Positions 53,610-64,000 of a DNA stretch of 64,000 bases are shown one piece after another. The position numbers and the translations under genes are program-made. Each line of letters begins with the position of its first letter. Within the stretch, counting starts at the first letter, position 1. Under the pieces are notes generated by a model. The model saw only the letters and a list, made by a program, of their open reading frames with translations. It did not search any database and was not told the origin of the DNA. The stretch lies in assembly GCA_964019055.1 (NCBI GenBank), contig OZ025222.1, positions 3,778,746 through 3,842,745 of the forward strand, written 5' to 3'. The stretch comes from Anthopleura xanthogrammica. Taxonomy: Eukaryota > Cnidaria > Anthozoa > Actiniaria > Actiniidae.

Positions 53610-54470
53610 CAATTTTTGAATAGAATTTAAAAAGAAAAATCAAAGATCTAATTTTTTCGTACCTTATTAAAAAGCTTTTTACATCTCTTAAAAAATAGTT
53701 ATTTTCTAAAAAAAAATACCAAAAATATGCATTATGTTAATATCTTAAAACTTATAGTTTTTACATTTGAATTGTTTATGATTATTTTCAATACCAAAAA
53801 ATATCCATAATTGTTCTCTATTGTCGTTAGAGTTTATTTTCATATTTCGTCTTTCTTTCATTTTCATTTCTTTTCATTATTTCGCCACACGACGCAGTTG
53901 CTAAGGTCTGCAAGCATTCTTTCACGTATTTTGTTAATGATTGATTTTGTTAAGCCATCTGTCAACGGTCTCTCGAAATTACACAGTGAACCACTGAACA
54001 GACTCTTCAATCCATTTTGTTAAATTAAATCACCTTATTTACCATCTAAGTGTATCAATATAATTTTATTCATATGGTGACTAATCGCTCTTTGAGCTGA
54101 GTACGAACGCGAGATAACTTTGATTTTGTTTTTCGGCGCGTTTATGCACCAACGCAAGAGTTTGTTTACACACGTCATCCGTCGATCAAGATTTCTTTTC
54201 AACGAAGTAGTGCCGAAGATAGAGTGGAAATAGCACTGTGGTCAAGTGCGTTTGAAGATAGCACGTTTACGTGAATCCAAGACAATACGAAGAGGAAATG
54301 ATTTATCTAAACAGGGCAACTATTGGGTATAATTTTAGGGCTTGATCCTTGAAGGATTTCCGTCAACCCAAGAAGATGTGATGAGACTATAAACAGCGTC
54401 CCGTCTTTGAACGCAGTCGTTCTACAAAGACCGGACACGACTATTAAATGGATAGCATTTTGTAACAAGT
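53610..54470 (+). promoter_or_regulatory. upstream region and probable 5' UTR of the RASSF gene
   Basis: No repeat or other gene seen. Base composition becomes less AT-rich from about 54090. No TATA box or transcription start can be fixed from sequence alone. Confidence 0.3.
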
Positions 54471-56528
54471 ATGACTGACCTAAAAGTCTGGGTTGATGGA
54501 AAAGAAAGAGTTATTCGAGGTGTAAGCCAAGGAACTACTTGTGAAAGCGTCGTACTTGTTCTAGCCAAAGCGGCAGGGAAATCAGGCAAAGTTGCTTTGT
54601 TAGAAAAGTGGCGAGATTTTGAACGGATTTTACCACGAAATGAGAATCCACTAAAGTGCTTGGAAGCATGGGGAACTCATAAAAAAGATGTTCGCCTCGT
54701 TCTGCAAGACGATGATTCACAAGAGAATACAATAGACTCTATTAAGTTTACTAGCGATAACAAGTATGACCTTATAAAAAGATCTGTTGATTGTGGATCC
54801 CTGGAGAATTTCACAGCAATTCAGGAAAGAAAACTAAAGAGTTTGTCGCGTGCCTTGGAAATTTTCGATTTTCAGATCAGTTGTTGGGACGACAATGACG
54901 AAAAATTTCTCTACTTAACAGAGGACGAAATTATCGAAGATTTCTCTCTAAGATTAAGCCAGACTGTCAAACTTCAAGCAAAGGAGTTAAGTGAGTTAGG
55001 GTCTTTACAGACAGAACTACGCGAGCTTCAACACTTTAACAAGAACTCGACCTCAAAGTTTGAGTTGTACTCTGAGAAATTTTCACAGTTTGAGTCGGAA
55101 ATTGCAGATACATACAATGTAGTCGAGAAACGTTTAATACAGATTGAGAATTGTGAACGTAATGAAGCAGACAATTTGGTGAGTTTTGATATGCAGAGCG
55201 AGATACGAGTCCTTCAACTTGAGCTTGACGAACAAAAACGTTTGTCTCACAAACAGGATAAAGAACTCGAGACTATCCAAAGCTCTGTTTCCGAGTTGAC
55301 CAAAACATTCCACCTCAAAACTAATAAGATTGAACAACTCAAGAACGAAATAACATCTGAAGAAATCTTTTACGATTTGGATGAGCATTTTCGACCTCTG
55401 AGCCCTGAAGAGGAGCCATACCTTTATAGGCAGTCTTTATCGAGTGACAGTGTTGATAACGAAGTGCCTACTTATGTGGAAACTAAAAATATTACTAAAG
55501 ATCTTCCAGAAGTTAAGGCTTCGGGGTCAAATACTAGCTATGTTGAAGATGATACCGACAAAGATTCATCACGAAGGTCTTCTTGTGGGAGTCCTGAAGA
55601 ATTTTTCAAAAACTGGAGCTCTTCTCCAATACATGCAAATTCACCACTGAATTATTTTTCTTTTGTGAATGGGGTGAAAACAAGTCAAAGTAATCCTCCA
55701 AGATTGTCTTCAAAATCTAAAATTGATTCACAGACTTCAGGAAGAAACTGGGAAAATGGGAAAAATGACAATAGTGGGAAAATGAAGCTCCCATTTTTTG
55801 AGGGGGCAAATAAAACTTCCATGAGGAATTCTGTTGAAGTTGTTGATGTAATGGAAACAGCATCTACTGAAAAACAGTTTGTTAGACGTTCTTCAACTGA
55901 CAAAGATATGGCTTCCTTATCTAGGATTCAAAGTAATTTTTTTTCGGAAGGAAAAAAAGCTGAAACATCTTTGTCAACCAAGAAATCATCTTCTTCATCC
56001 TTCAAAACTGTCAAGGATACAAATGTTAGATTTTCTAGTAATTTTCCAAAAGAAAGCTCAACAACTGAAACTAAATTACATAAAGAAAAGAGAAAACATT
56101 CAGCAGATAACATTTTATCAGTACTTTCTATGGAAAAAGCTGAAACAAAGAATGATGCATCAACAACATCATCTAAAATACAGACTAATCCCAAACCTTT
56201 GAAAAATAGCCCTCTTACTTTAGGACTTCCAAATGCTGCAAAATCATCAGCTCTAAATGGTCAGGGAAAAGCAAATTCTAAATTCAATTCTGGTTCTAAA
56301 GATCAAAGGAAAACTGAGAAACCACCACCTGCAACGCTTCCGAAACCATGGAGAAAGTCTTCTTCTGGGACTCAAGGATCTACACAAGCTGGGGCAACTT
56401 CTTTTTCATCAAAAACTATCCCAGATAAATCGTATCTCTTACCTCCTTCTGTTCAACACAAAAGAACTCATAGAATTGAGAAACCATTGAGCCATGGTGA
56501 TTTATGTGAAGAAGGAGTATTTGTTTAG
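54471..56528 (+). CDS. N-terminal RASSF protein, RASSF7/8-like
   Basis: 685 residues in one uninterrupted exon. Residues 1-80 form a Ras-association domain with the hallmarks of RASSF7/8: KVWVDG at the start, TTCESVV (22-28), EKWRDFERIL (45-54) and a WG before the last strand (67-68). Residues ~110-290 are coiled coil; ~300-660 are Ser/Thr/Lys-rich and disordered; the end GDLCEEGVFV leaves Val-Phe-Val, compatible with a class II PDZ ligand. Family knowledge: N-terminal RASSFs are scaffolds that bind Ras-like GTPases and junctional or Hippo/JNK-related partners. RASSF8 localises to adherens junctions. The start sits at the beginning of the RA domain as in relatives. Lack of introns differs from vertebrate RASSF8. 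The stop and last ten codons are echoed in tandem repeats downstream. Confidence 0.88.
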   Translation: MTDLKVWVDGKERVIRGVSQGTTCESVVLVLAKAAGKSGKVALLEKWRDFERILPRNENPLKCLEAWGTHKKDVRLVLQDDDSQENTIDSIKFTSDNKYDLIKRSVDCGSLENFTAIQERKLKSLSRALEIFDFQISCWDDNDEKFLYLTEDEIIEDFSLRLSQTVKLQAKELSELGSLQTELRELQHFNKNSTSKFELYSEKFSQFESEIADTYNVVEKRLIQIENCERNEADNLVSFDMQSEIRVLQLELDEQKRLSHKQDKELETIQSSVSELTKTFHLKTNKIEQLKNEITSEEIFYDLDEHFRPLSPEEEPYLYRQSLSSDSVDNEVPTYVETKNITKDLPEVKASGSNTSYVEDDTDKDSSRRSSCGSPEEFFKNWSSSPIHANSPLNYFSFVNGVKTSQSNPPRLSSKSKIDSQTSGRNWENGKNDNSGKMKLPFFEGANKTSMRNSVEVVDVMETASTEKQFVRRSSTDKDMASLSRIQSNFFSEGKKAETSLSTKKSSSSSFKTVKDTNVRFSSNFPKESSTTETKLHKEKRKHSADNILSVLSMEKAETKNDASTTSSKIQTNPKPLKNSPLTLGLPNAAKSSALNGQGKANSKFNSGSKDQRKTEKPPPATLPKPWRKSSSGTQGSTQAGATSFSSKTIPDKSYLLPPSVQHKRTHRIEKPLSHGDLCEEGVFV

Positions 56529-56579
56529 CAGATTTATACCCTAGATTTCAAGTGTATCTATGACCTACTACGTACTCTG

Positions 56580-57120
56580 CAGCAAAAATCAAATCACTAG
56601 AAAGGAGAAACCAATAGCCAAGGCCATTTTGATTTTTGTAAAGATGGAGTATTTGCATTGTTTAGTGAAAATTCTAATTGTCTTAGCCAATATTTCTATC
56701 CCTCTGAGCTAAACAGTGATAATTAGTGCTGCGCAGACACAAAAGAACTCACCATACAATACAAGACCAATGAACCATGGTGACTTTAGTGAAGAAGTAG
56801 TATTTGTTTAGTGAAATTTATACTTGTCTTAGCCAAGATTTCTATTCGTCTGAGCTCAACAGTGATATCATATCTTGCTGTGCAGAAACAAAATAATTCA
56901 CCACACAATATTGAGACCAACGAACCATGGTGAATTTTGTAAAAAGTTGGTGTTTGTTGAGTGAAATTATACTTGTCTTAGCCAAGATTTCTATCCCTCT
57001 GAGCTGAACAGTGATATTATATCTTGCTGTGCAGACACAATAGAACTCACCGCACAATAGCAAGACCAAAGAACCATGGTGACTTTTGTGAAAAGTTGGT
57101 GTTTGTTTAGTGGATCCCCT
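56580..57120 (+). repeat. ~147-bp tandem repeat carrying copies of the RASSF C-terminal codons
   Basis: Four diverged units follow the stop. Each carries a GAGACCAA(C/T)GAACCATGGTGA-type block resembling GAGCCATGGTGATTTATGTG in the coding end, then GTATTTGTTTAGTGAAATT and TTGTCTTAGCCAAGATTTCT. Unit boundaries (GC(A)GACACAAAAGAACTCACC) fall at about 56733, 56880 and 57027. Non-coding now; TAG in the unit corresponds to the gene's stop. Confidence 0.85.
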
Positions 57121-57124
57121 GTGG

Positions 57125-57465
57125 TGTTTTGTAATATTCACAATAATTGAAAAACCACCGAACAGTGAATGAGATATATTTATTGTTAACTACTGGTTTA
57201 TTCTTTTAATGTTTAGCTGGGATGAGTAAAACAATATATTTATATACAGATTTTGCTTTGGGAGTTATGTCTTTCCATTCCAGACAATTATTATAACAAG
57301 ATTCCTTTGGGAGTAGTTTTTATTATTCTATTTATGTTTGATGGAACATCTCAAGCATTTAATATAGATAAAGAAATAATACTCTAGGGAATGACACAGT
57401 CTGAAATGGGAAAACACCTCTGAAGGCCTTTTTAGGGCATTTTAGAAATCCTAAATATTTCCCTA
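57125..57465. other. no gene recognised
   Basis: 3' flank of the RASSF gene; nothing identified. Confidence 0.4.
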
Positions 57466-57470
57466 TGTGT

Positions 57471-57660
57471 AGGGCTTGAAATAACGGCTGGTCAGTTGCC
57501 AGTCATGATGACTTGCCAAATAAGTTTAAGCTTGTTCATACACTACTTCTGGCTCAATGCTACTGGTCAAAATGACCACCAACTGAAGGTAAAGATTTGA
57601 CCAGACAAGTTCCAACTCTGGCCAGACATTGTCTGTTAACCAGCTGTTATTTCAAGCCCT
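57471..57660. mobile_element. 190-bp MITE, AGGGCTTGAAATAAC ends
   Basis: AGGGCTTGAAATAACGGCTG at 57471 and AGCTGTTATTTCAAGCCCT ending at 57660, with inner pairs around CTGGTCA / TGACCAG. A truncated relative is in AMZ intron 2 at 51512. Confidence 0.85.
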
Positions 57661-57664
57661 GTAT

Positions 57665-59270
57665 GTGTCTCTGACATTTCGTTTTGAAAAGCAAACAAAT
57701 ATATATGCATGTTGCACTGATTACATCTCTTTTCATAATTGCCTGACCCAGACAACTAGCTATAATTCAAGTTGTCTTGGTTTTTGGCTTCCATAAATCA
57801 AATTTTCAACTGTCTGAGCGAGTAAATGTCTAATTGACAGCAGCCCAGATGTTTGGGGCTGTGTTGGTTATGTAATTATGATAATGGATGTAAAGCACAT
57901 GGCTAAGAATGATTTTATTTATTTTTATTATTATCTTTCAAGATGATTTATTAGAATGATATATTTAATTATTAGTAAATTAATTTATAAAGTGAAGAGT
58001 ATATATATCAATAGGATATGAGATTTTACAGTATGGATGTGAAGTGATGAGTGGTATTAAATCATGTCGCGACTATTTATTAGATTCTTAATTATTATCT
58101 TGTGTCACAGCACAGATCATAGACCACTTTTACGATGCAAGGCTAACAAGTAAATACAAAAGAACTGGCACAAATCCCATTAAAAAATTGTTTTGAAATT
58201 TTTCTGTATGTTAGCTTTGCATTTTATGGAAATATTTTTGAAAGCGGTCATCTATGCATGTCCCTGACACATGGTGCAGTTGCTCTGTGTAATGTTGCAT
58301 GTAATTATATGCAGTTGCAAAATGTGTCCAACTTTGCCAAGTCCTGTTGCAGGTAGCATTGTCGACAAATGTAGAATCAGGTGGCATAATTTCTTAGTCG
58401 TATGCAGTATTTTTGACACTGCTGCAGGCAGCATTGCCGACAGTGTTGCAGATGTAGAATCAGGTGATGCAATTGCAAAGTGTGTCCTTCCTGTAAATGT
58501 TGTATGCAGCAGATATTGCTGACAGTGATGCAGAAGTAAATTCACATTAATGAATAATAAAGTATTTCCATCTCTTGAACTGTAACACTACATACAACAA
58601 ATTCCCTTGTGTGAACGTGTCTAAAACACAACTTTGAATTGCTTTTCAATCAATCATAAAATATTTGACCTGACAAAACCTAGTTCTGAGGTTAACTGAT
58701 TCAGTTTTTTTAATGAGATTAGCAGCTTCGTAAAATGTTATTTGAGACAGAAAAATAAACTTCTGGATTTTTTCTATTCTCTATCATGGATATATAGTTT
58801 CATAATTATAATATTGTTTACATTTGTTTTTTCCACAAATAAGTTACCAAGCTTTAGCACTTCTAGTGCATCATCTTCAGGGTGAAAAGTAGGTCTTGCA
58901 ATGATTCAAATAGACATAGTTTCATAATTATCCAAACAACAAAATCCAATGTTGACCTAACCTTTGCTCATTCATCTTCTTAGGGTTTCAAATAAATAAT
59001 CTGCTTGCCAAATTCCTTAATAGTTAAAACAGAGAACTTGCGTGTTGCAGGAACTTTAGGCTTAAGACCTGTCACACTCTTTGCTGGCCAAGCTAGCTTG
59101 TGTTCTTACTAAATAATATTTTACTCTTATAAATTATTCTTGAAACCCAATTTTTTTTTTTCTTTTTCAAATTTCCATCATTTCTTGGCTGAGTAGCCAC
59201 CATTTGGACAGTGGTATGGTTTTTAAAAAAAGTAGTTCAGTTTACTCGGGTAATAAATATTTTTACGATG
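57665..59270. other. no gene recognised; short repeats
   Basis: At 58340-58470 a segment with GCAG(G)CAGCATTG(T)CGACA and GTAGAATCAGGTG is present twice (58352 and 58432), an imperfect ~90-bp tandem. Otherwise AT-rich intergenic sequence. Confidence 0.45.
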
Positions 59271-59277
59271 GGAAAAA

Positions 59278-59520
59278 ATGGTTTTGACGATAAATAGTGG
59301 TCTGGTTATAGCTGGACTAACTGTACTAGCAGCTGTGGCCCTGGGTTTAGCTGTCGTTTTCATAGTATCCTTTCCTATTTTAAATCAACACAATTACTGG
59401 GAAAAAATTGCTACCCAAAATAATACTTACAGTTTAATATTTGGAATTTTCAGTAAAGTAAAAAAAAAAATGGAAAAGTTGCAGAGATTTTGGACAAAAA
59501 AGAATGTTTTTTTTTTTTAA
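59278..59520 (+). CDS. possible first exon of a single-pass membrane protein, unrecognised
   Basis: Starts ATG in AAAAATGG context. The first 35 residues contain a strong hydrophobic helix, GLVIAGLTVLAAVALGLAVV (8-27), extended by FIVSFPIL and followed by a polar NQHNYWEKIATQNN, the layout of a signal anchor. Hydrophobic codons are varied, unlike low-complexity noise. After residue ~60 the frame degenerates into Lys/Phe from homopolymer runs, so a real gene would have to splice near 59455 (CA|GTAAAG, a weak donor). No family recognised and no partner exon found before the lamin gene. Confidence 0.3.
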   Translation: MVLTINSGLVIAGLTVLAAVALGLAVVFIVSFPILNQHNYWEKIATQNNTYSLIFGIFSKVKKKMEKLQRFWTKKNVFFF

Positions 59521-60543
59521 TATAAAATAGTAATATAATATGATGATGATAATAATAGTAATATTAATAATAGTAAAAAAAAAAAAAAAAATCATATTGT
59601 ATCAAATTTTCCTGAGGTTCAAATAAAATAATAATAATAATAATAATGATAATAATATAAAATAAAGCCTTTTTCAAGCTCACAATTGAAATTAGAATTT
59701 GTGAGTTTAATTGAAATTCTTATTAAAATGCCAGGTATTTGTTTATAATATCGATAAAGAGCCCATTAAGCAATCAAAAATATTAAAACTACGCTCTCAA
59801 AAAGCCTAGATCTAGATAATAGATTATGCAAAAATTGGAGCATTTGATTGGATCATCAAACAATTACGGACAGGAAGCCATTGTAATGCTTTGATGGGCT
59901 GCCAAGCCGTGAATAACTAATAGAGTCTTATTGCTTGGATACGACGGGACGCTTAGAACACAACAAAACCACGCTGAATGACTTCTAGACTCTGCTGCAG
60001 TCTTCAAATTTCTCCTTTAGACTTCAGCTATTTGGGAAGAAAATCAACGAATCCTCTTCAAGCTGAAGGTTGCAGCTGATTTTGGGTTTCTCTCAGAGAT
60101 CTTTGTCACTCCAACGGATGCATAAACAGCAAGATAGACGTTTTGAGTTCTGACTGAAAACAGTGCCAAGACTGTCCGGTTTCCTACACGACAACAAAGA
60201 CGAGAAATTATTATCCGCAAAATACCAAAGCGCTTAACTTTTGGAATTTTTTTCAGAACAGGAATTAACACTTTCAAAGGTTTCGGAACTGCTGTACTTT
60301 GCGCGAGTTCTGTTCACTTGAGGAATGCTGTTTTGTTGGGCAAGTTTTTCAATTCTTTAAAAAACTGCATTATTTTTTTATATATATTTTTCTGTTTTAA
60401 AGACCTTAGTCAATCTCTAGGAGTTTAAGGCTTTAATTTTGTTTTTATATAATTTAGTTGCTAAGCGCGAAGAAGTAATTTTCGATTTGGTTGGTCATTA
60501 AGCGATTACTAATAAGTGACTGTTTAGAGAGTTGCGCTTAATT
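59521..60543 (+). promoter_or_regulatory. AT microsatellites, then probable promoter and 5' UTR of the lamin-type gene
   Basis: 59540-59660 has (ATA)n-type runs. From 59930 to 60543 composition is more balanced, as expected for promoter and 5' UTR. A minus-strand frame at 60044-60277 is unsupported. No promoter element can be fixed. Confidence 0.35.
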
Positions 60544-63500
60544 ATGACTACTACCACTCCAATCGGGGTGCCTAAACACCTCGAGAAAGAATACCTACAA
60601 ACTCTCAACGATCGTTTTGCTTCCTATATTTCTCGCGTTCGACAAATGCGTGAACTAAATGGCCGTAACGATACCGTCAACTTCATGAACTCGACGAAAA
60701 TATTGGAGGAAGAAATTATCGCCTTGAAGGCAATGTATGAGAGGCAGTTGGAAGACTTGAGGCATCAGTTGGAGGAGTTAGCCAAAGATAGGACACAACA
60801 GCAATTAGCTGCTGCCAAGAATTCAGCGCTTGTTGCTGAACTCCAAGACAAGTAAGTTTATATTCTACACACTAAATTATGTGTACTTTAATTTTAAGCC
60901 ATTTATAATTCATAAAAATGCATATTTTTGATGTTTTAATTTTAATTTATTTTTATATTTTAATGCCAAAATATAGGTGTATGTTTAAGGGTATCTTTGT
61001 TTATGTGTTTGTGGTAAAAAGCCATTCAACTGCAGCAGTTTAGTGGCTTTCCTGCAAGGAATGTATTGGTTGCTATGATGTTACACTTGAATGGCTTTCC
61101 GATTTTGACACTGAAATGGCTTTTCAAGTGACAGGCCTTTGTTTTTGTATTAGTTTTTCATCCTTTGACACAAGTGTGACAGAATGCAACGATTAACACA
61201 TCAAATCCACTTCATTATCACAATCTTAATCATGATTTATTTAAAACAAATACATTTGAAAAGAAATTGAAAATTATTTTTTTAATTAAAAAAATAGTTG
61301 AAAACGATTTTTGTTAAAAACTTTTTTTCACTTCTTTTTCTACTCTTTTCAATTTTATTAATTTTATGCGAAAGATATTTATTCAGAAGCCAGCTAACTG
61401 CTCTAACTTACAATACTTGGAATTTGGAAGCCTATTAAGTGTAAAATTAATGAAGTGATATATACTGACTATACTGTACTACATAATATACTGTATTTTT
61501 ATATACAGCTATTTCAAAAAATGTTTAATGCATTCCAAGACCAATATGTGCATTGTGGGTGTCATTAATTTGAAATAAAAAGTAAATATACAGTGATTTG
61601 CTCTCTATATGTAGCTAGTATATTATTTCGGATGGAATACACTAAAAATAAAATAAATAATTATTGATTATTTTACTTTAGACAATAATTATTACATGAC
61701 CCAAAATGCATTACTGTCTTGGAATGTACTATTCAGTATTCAATATTCAACGTTTTTTGAAATAGCTGATTAAGATTTAAAATTTTGTTTTGACTCTAAA
61801 GTTAATGTACCTATATTTAACATTGGTAGTGTGCTCTTTAACCCTTCTCTCCATTAATGCTCTGTTTTAAGAGTATTCAAAGCTGAAGCAACATGGATTA
61901 GAGAGAAGTCGAAACATATTTGTTGATCCTGAAGATTGAACCATGGACCTCTAGCCCCAAAGGCCATGTACTAACCAATTGAGATACACCTGCTCCTAGA
62001 CATATTGACATTGATATTTATTTTGAATTACTTTCAGGCTTGGTAATGAAACAAGCAACCGCAAGAAATTAGAGAATGTCCTTGCAGATGCTCACAGGGT
62101 TATTGCAGAAAAAGAAGCAATGTTGCAAGACGCAAGGGTTACTACTACACAACACCAGAATGCTCACATGGACACCACACGTGAGAGGGATGGTCTCCAG
62201 TCAGCACTGACCCAGACACAACAGGCTTTGGATACTGAGACGGCAGCCAGAGTTGATTTACAGACACATGTCAATCAGCTGAGAGAGAAGCTGGGGTTTG
62301 AGCAGCAACTTCATGAAAAAGTAATTATTTCCTTTTCCCTTTTCTTTTGGAGAAAAATGTTTTTAAAATGATTATTTCAACCTGAAAGAAAATTTTAGAG
62401 ACTGTTCATTTTTTATCAGGGGGGGGGGGGGGGGAAGCAGTGGAATTTGCTTGGTAACCCATACAAGAAATCTGACCCCTCTCTATATGGTTGCATAAAA
62501 ATGGCCTGATCATTGTTTTCCATTCTGTTTATTTTGTGGCTCCCCCTCTCTTGAGTCTGATTTATTTAATAACCCCCGCCTCCTAAAATCCCACTGGCCT
62601 TTGCTCCTTCCCACTTGTATTGAGGTAACTCAGAAATTGCTAAAAGGACTTAAGAAGAATGAAAATTACTACAGATCCATTCAACCTCAGCCTCGATAGC
62701 ATGTAATTTATTCTTTAGAATTTGAGAAAGCCTGTGGAATTTCAATTGTTTGATAATGTGTATATTCCTTAAATTACTGTGAGCTGTAGTATAGTCAAAT
62801 TCTAAAGAATATATTACACACTATCGAGGCTGAGGTTGATCAACAACAACCCTGCAATGGTCTATTGAATGAATAAATTTCAACTCTCATAAGTACATGT
62901 AGAGTAAATTCTATTATTTTGTCCTCCAAATTGAGCTGCATTGGGAACATTCACCAAGGGGTCTAGAGCAAATTATATTATAATTTTGTTCTGTCTCCAA
63001 ATTGAGCGGAATTTGGAACATCCTGCATTGGGTCTTGAGCACATTTAGTATCTTACTGATCAGAGCATGAAAAAAGCTAAAACTTAACTTTGACCTTTTT
63101 AGAATTCATAAAATGCCATATTGTATTCCTTGATTACAGACTCATTTACTCAGGGTTAGCCTCATTCAGCATACAAATATTCACAAATACCATTGGTAAG
63201 GTAAAGAATGCACAATTACAACCATAAAAACACTTTGAAATTCCACACAGACCTTTTCAGAAACACAAATATTTTGGACAAAATTGGAGCTGACTTTGAG
63301 AAGTATAGGATTTGAAACTCAGGTTTATGTGTTAATTGCTGTATAGATTCTCCCAAGACTAGTTTCTACCCCCACAGGTAACCCAATTATCTAATGTTTT
63401 ATCTAGGAAATGGCTGAAATGAGAGCTCGTCTTAATGAAGCAGACCAGACGATAATTCTTGCAGAAGAACGACTCCATGAGCACAATATCATTGATGAGA

Positions 63501-63592
63501 ACCTGGCAGCAATGCTTGCAAAGGTGAAGTTCAACAGTCAACATGAGCTTCGCCGATTCAAAGAAGAGTCTGAGATATCACATCAAAACAGC
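60544..63592 (+). CDS. lamin-type intermediate filament protein, 5' part (exons 1-3), runs off the window
   Basis: Exons 60544-60851, 62038-62320 and 63407-63592 join in frame to 259 residues; the rest lies beyond the right edge. Donors are ACAA|GTAAGT, AAAA|GTAATT and CAGC|GTAAGT; acceptors ACTTTCAG and TTATCTAG. After a short 13-residue head comes coil 1A with the signature LNDRFASYISRVRQMREL (22-39), then coil 1B, including LREKLGFEQQLHEKEMAEMR across the exon 2-3 junction, the stretch typical of lamins. Lamins form the nuclear lamina; the tail with NLS, Ig fold and CaaX that would prove this is not in the window, so a cytoplasmic filament derived from lamin is possible. The first true ATG is 60544; an upstream in-frame TTG is not used. 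Both introns contain MITEs. Confidence 0.87.
61506..61768. mobile_element. 263-bp MITE in lamin intron 1, CAGCTATTTCAAAAAA ends
   Basis: CAGCTATTTCAAAAAATGTT...TGCATTCCAAGAC is complemented by TCTTGGAATGTAC...CGTTTTTTGAAATAGCTG. Non-coding. Confidence 0.85.
62420..62434 (+). repeat. poly-G run
   Basis: A run of about 14 G in lamin intron 2; possible sequencing-sensitive site. Confidence 0.9.
62681..62839. mobile_element. 159-bp MITE in lamin intron 2, CAACCTCAGCCTCGATAG ends
   Basis: TCAACCTCAGCCTCGATAGC...TTCTTTAGAATTTGA is complemented by TCAAATTCTAAAGAATATAT...CTATCGAGGCTGAGGTTGA. Confidence 0.9.
62915..63050. mobile_element. broken copy of the TAGACCCCTTG MITE
   Basis: TTGTCCTCCAAATTGAGCTG and CCAAGGGGTCTA match one half of the element at 5254. 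A second, diverged half (TGTCTCCAAATTGAGCGGAA...ATTGGGTCTTGAG) follows in direct orientation. Confidence 0.6.
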
Positions 63593-64000
63593 GTAAGTAC
63601 AACAAAAACTAGAGCTGACTTTATCACCAAACTTGGTATGTTTTCATACACGGCACGGCACCGACATGGTCACAGCAAGGTCCCGTCCGTGCCATACGTT
63701 TTTCATAGTCATACAAAAACTGCTCTTTAATAGCAACAGCTACCATAACTATAGGGACCTTAGCGGGCTTAAGCAATGAGGATGGTGTTACCATATTGAT
63801 GACGTCAGTACCATTTTTAAAAGTTAACATTTTTCATGCACTCACAGCTGTTATCCTTGCTAATGCCATTCTCTCTGGGCTGGGATTTGAAAAAAAGTAC
63901 CAACTGATCATGATGTTGCATCAAAAACTGTGTTCACTTGAAAACATCCTCATGTCATTGTCCTATGAACAGCAATAAAAACAACTATAATAACCATCGT
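63593..64000. other. lamin intron 3 (start), no further exon seen
   Basis: Begins with donor GTAAGTAC. No acceptor with coding continuation was recognised before the edge. Frames at 63624-63978 are unsupported. Confidence 0.5.

Noticed and set aside
55134..56202. Frames opposite to or out of phase with the RASSF coding exon
   Set aside because: Shadows of a well-supported gene.
60532..60543. Upstream start for the lamin gene giving an extra MRLI
   Set aside because: The codon at 60532 is TTG, not ATG; the first ATG in frame is at 60544.

Overview
The window is metazoan nuclear DNA. It is AT-rich, with introns bounded by GT...AG, genes several kb apart and a very heavy load of small transposable elements. 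It contains a lamin-type intermediate filament gene, an archaemetzincin, an N-terminal RASSF gene, an intronless rhodopsin-class GPCR and a lineage-specific coiled-coil family. That mix, with the many inverted-repeat elements, suggests an early-branching animal, most likely an anthozoan cnidarian (coral or sea anemone). The taxon is inference; no marker in the window proves it.

Region 1-9 kb holds only mobile and repeated DNA. The main items are a 3.8 kb palindromic element with ~1 kb arms bounded by TTAA, several small inverted-repeat elements (two back to back, and one TTAA element nested in another), and a 5'-truncated non-LTR retrotransposon 3' end at 8.0-8.9 kb.

Region 9-38.6 kb is a decaying tandem gene cluster. 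Three intact open reading frames (20.7, 29.0 and 37.7 kb) each encode a long N-terminal coiled coil followed by a shared helical C-terminal domain of about 130 residues. Around them lie relics of further copies: 3' ends at 9.1, 11.2 and 13.3 kb, probable 5' non-coding exons with splice donors at 10.37, 15.27 and 33.08 kb, and a duplicated 5' flank at 18.4 and 37.3 kb. The C-terminal domain carries a HEPN-like R-x4-H motif that is complete in only one of the three paralogs. This family is the best candidate in the window for an undescribed system.

Region 38.9-41.4 kb is a minisatellite of roughly 65-70 copies of a 33-bp unit. It keeps long but probably meaningless reading frames open on both strands. 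Region 41.4-47.5 kb has retroelement remnants, miniature inverted-repeat elements, a 92-bp tandem repeat and the GPCR (44.3-45.3 kb).

Region 47.5-64 kb is a conventional gene-bearing stretch, all on the + strand: tRNA-Pro(AGG), a three-exon archaemetzincin (48.0-53.0 kb), a RASSF7/8-like gene in one coding exon (54.5-56.5 kb), a possible small membrane-protein exon (59.3 kb), and the first three coding exons of a lamin-type gene (60.5 kb to beyond the right edge). Transposable elements fill the introns. These genes have no evident shared pathway; they are ordinary eukaryotic neighbours, not an operon.
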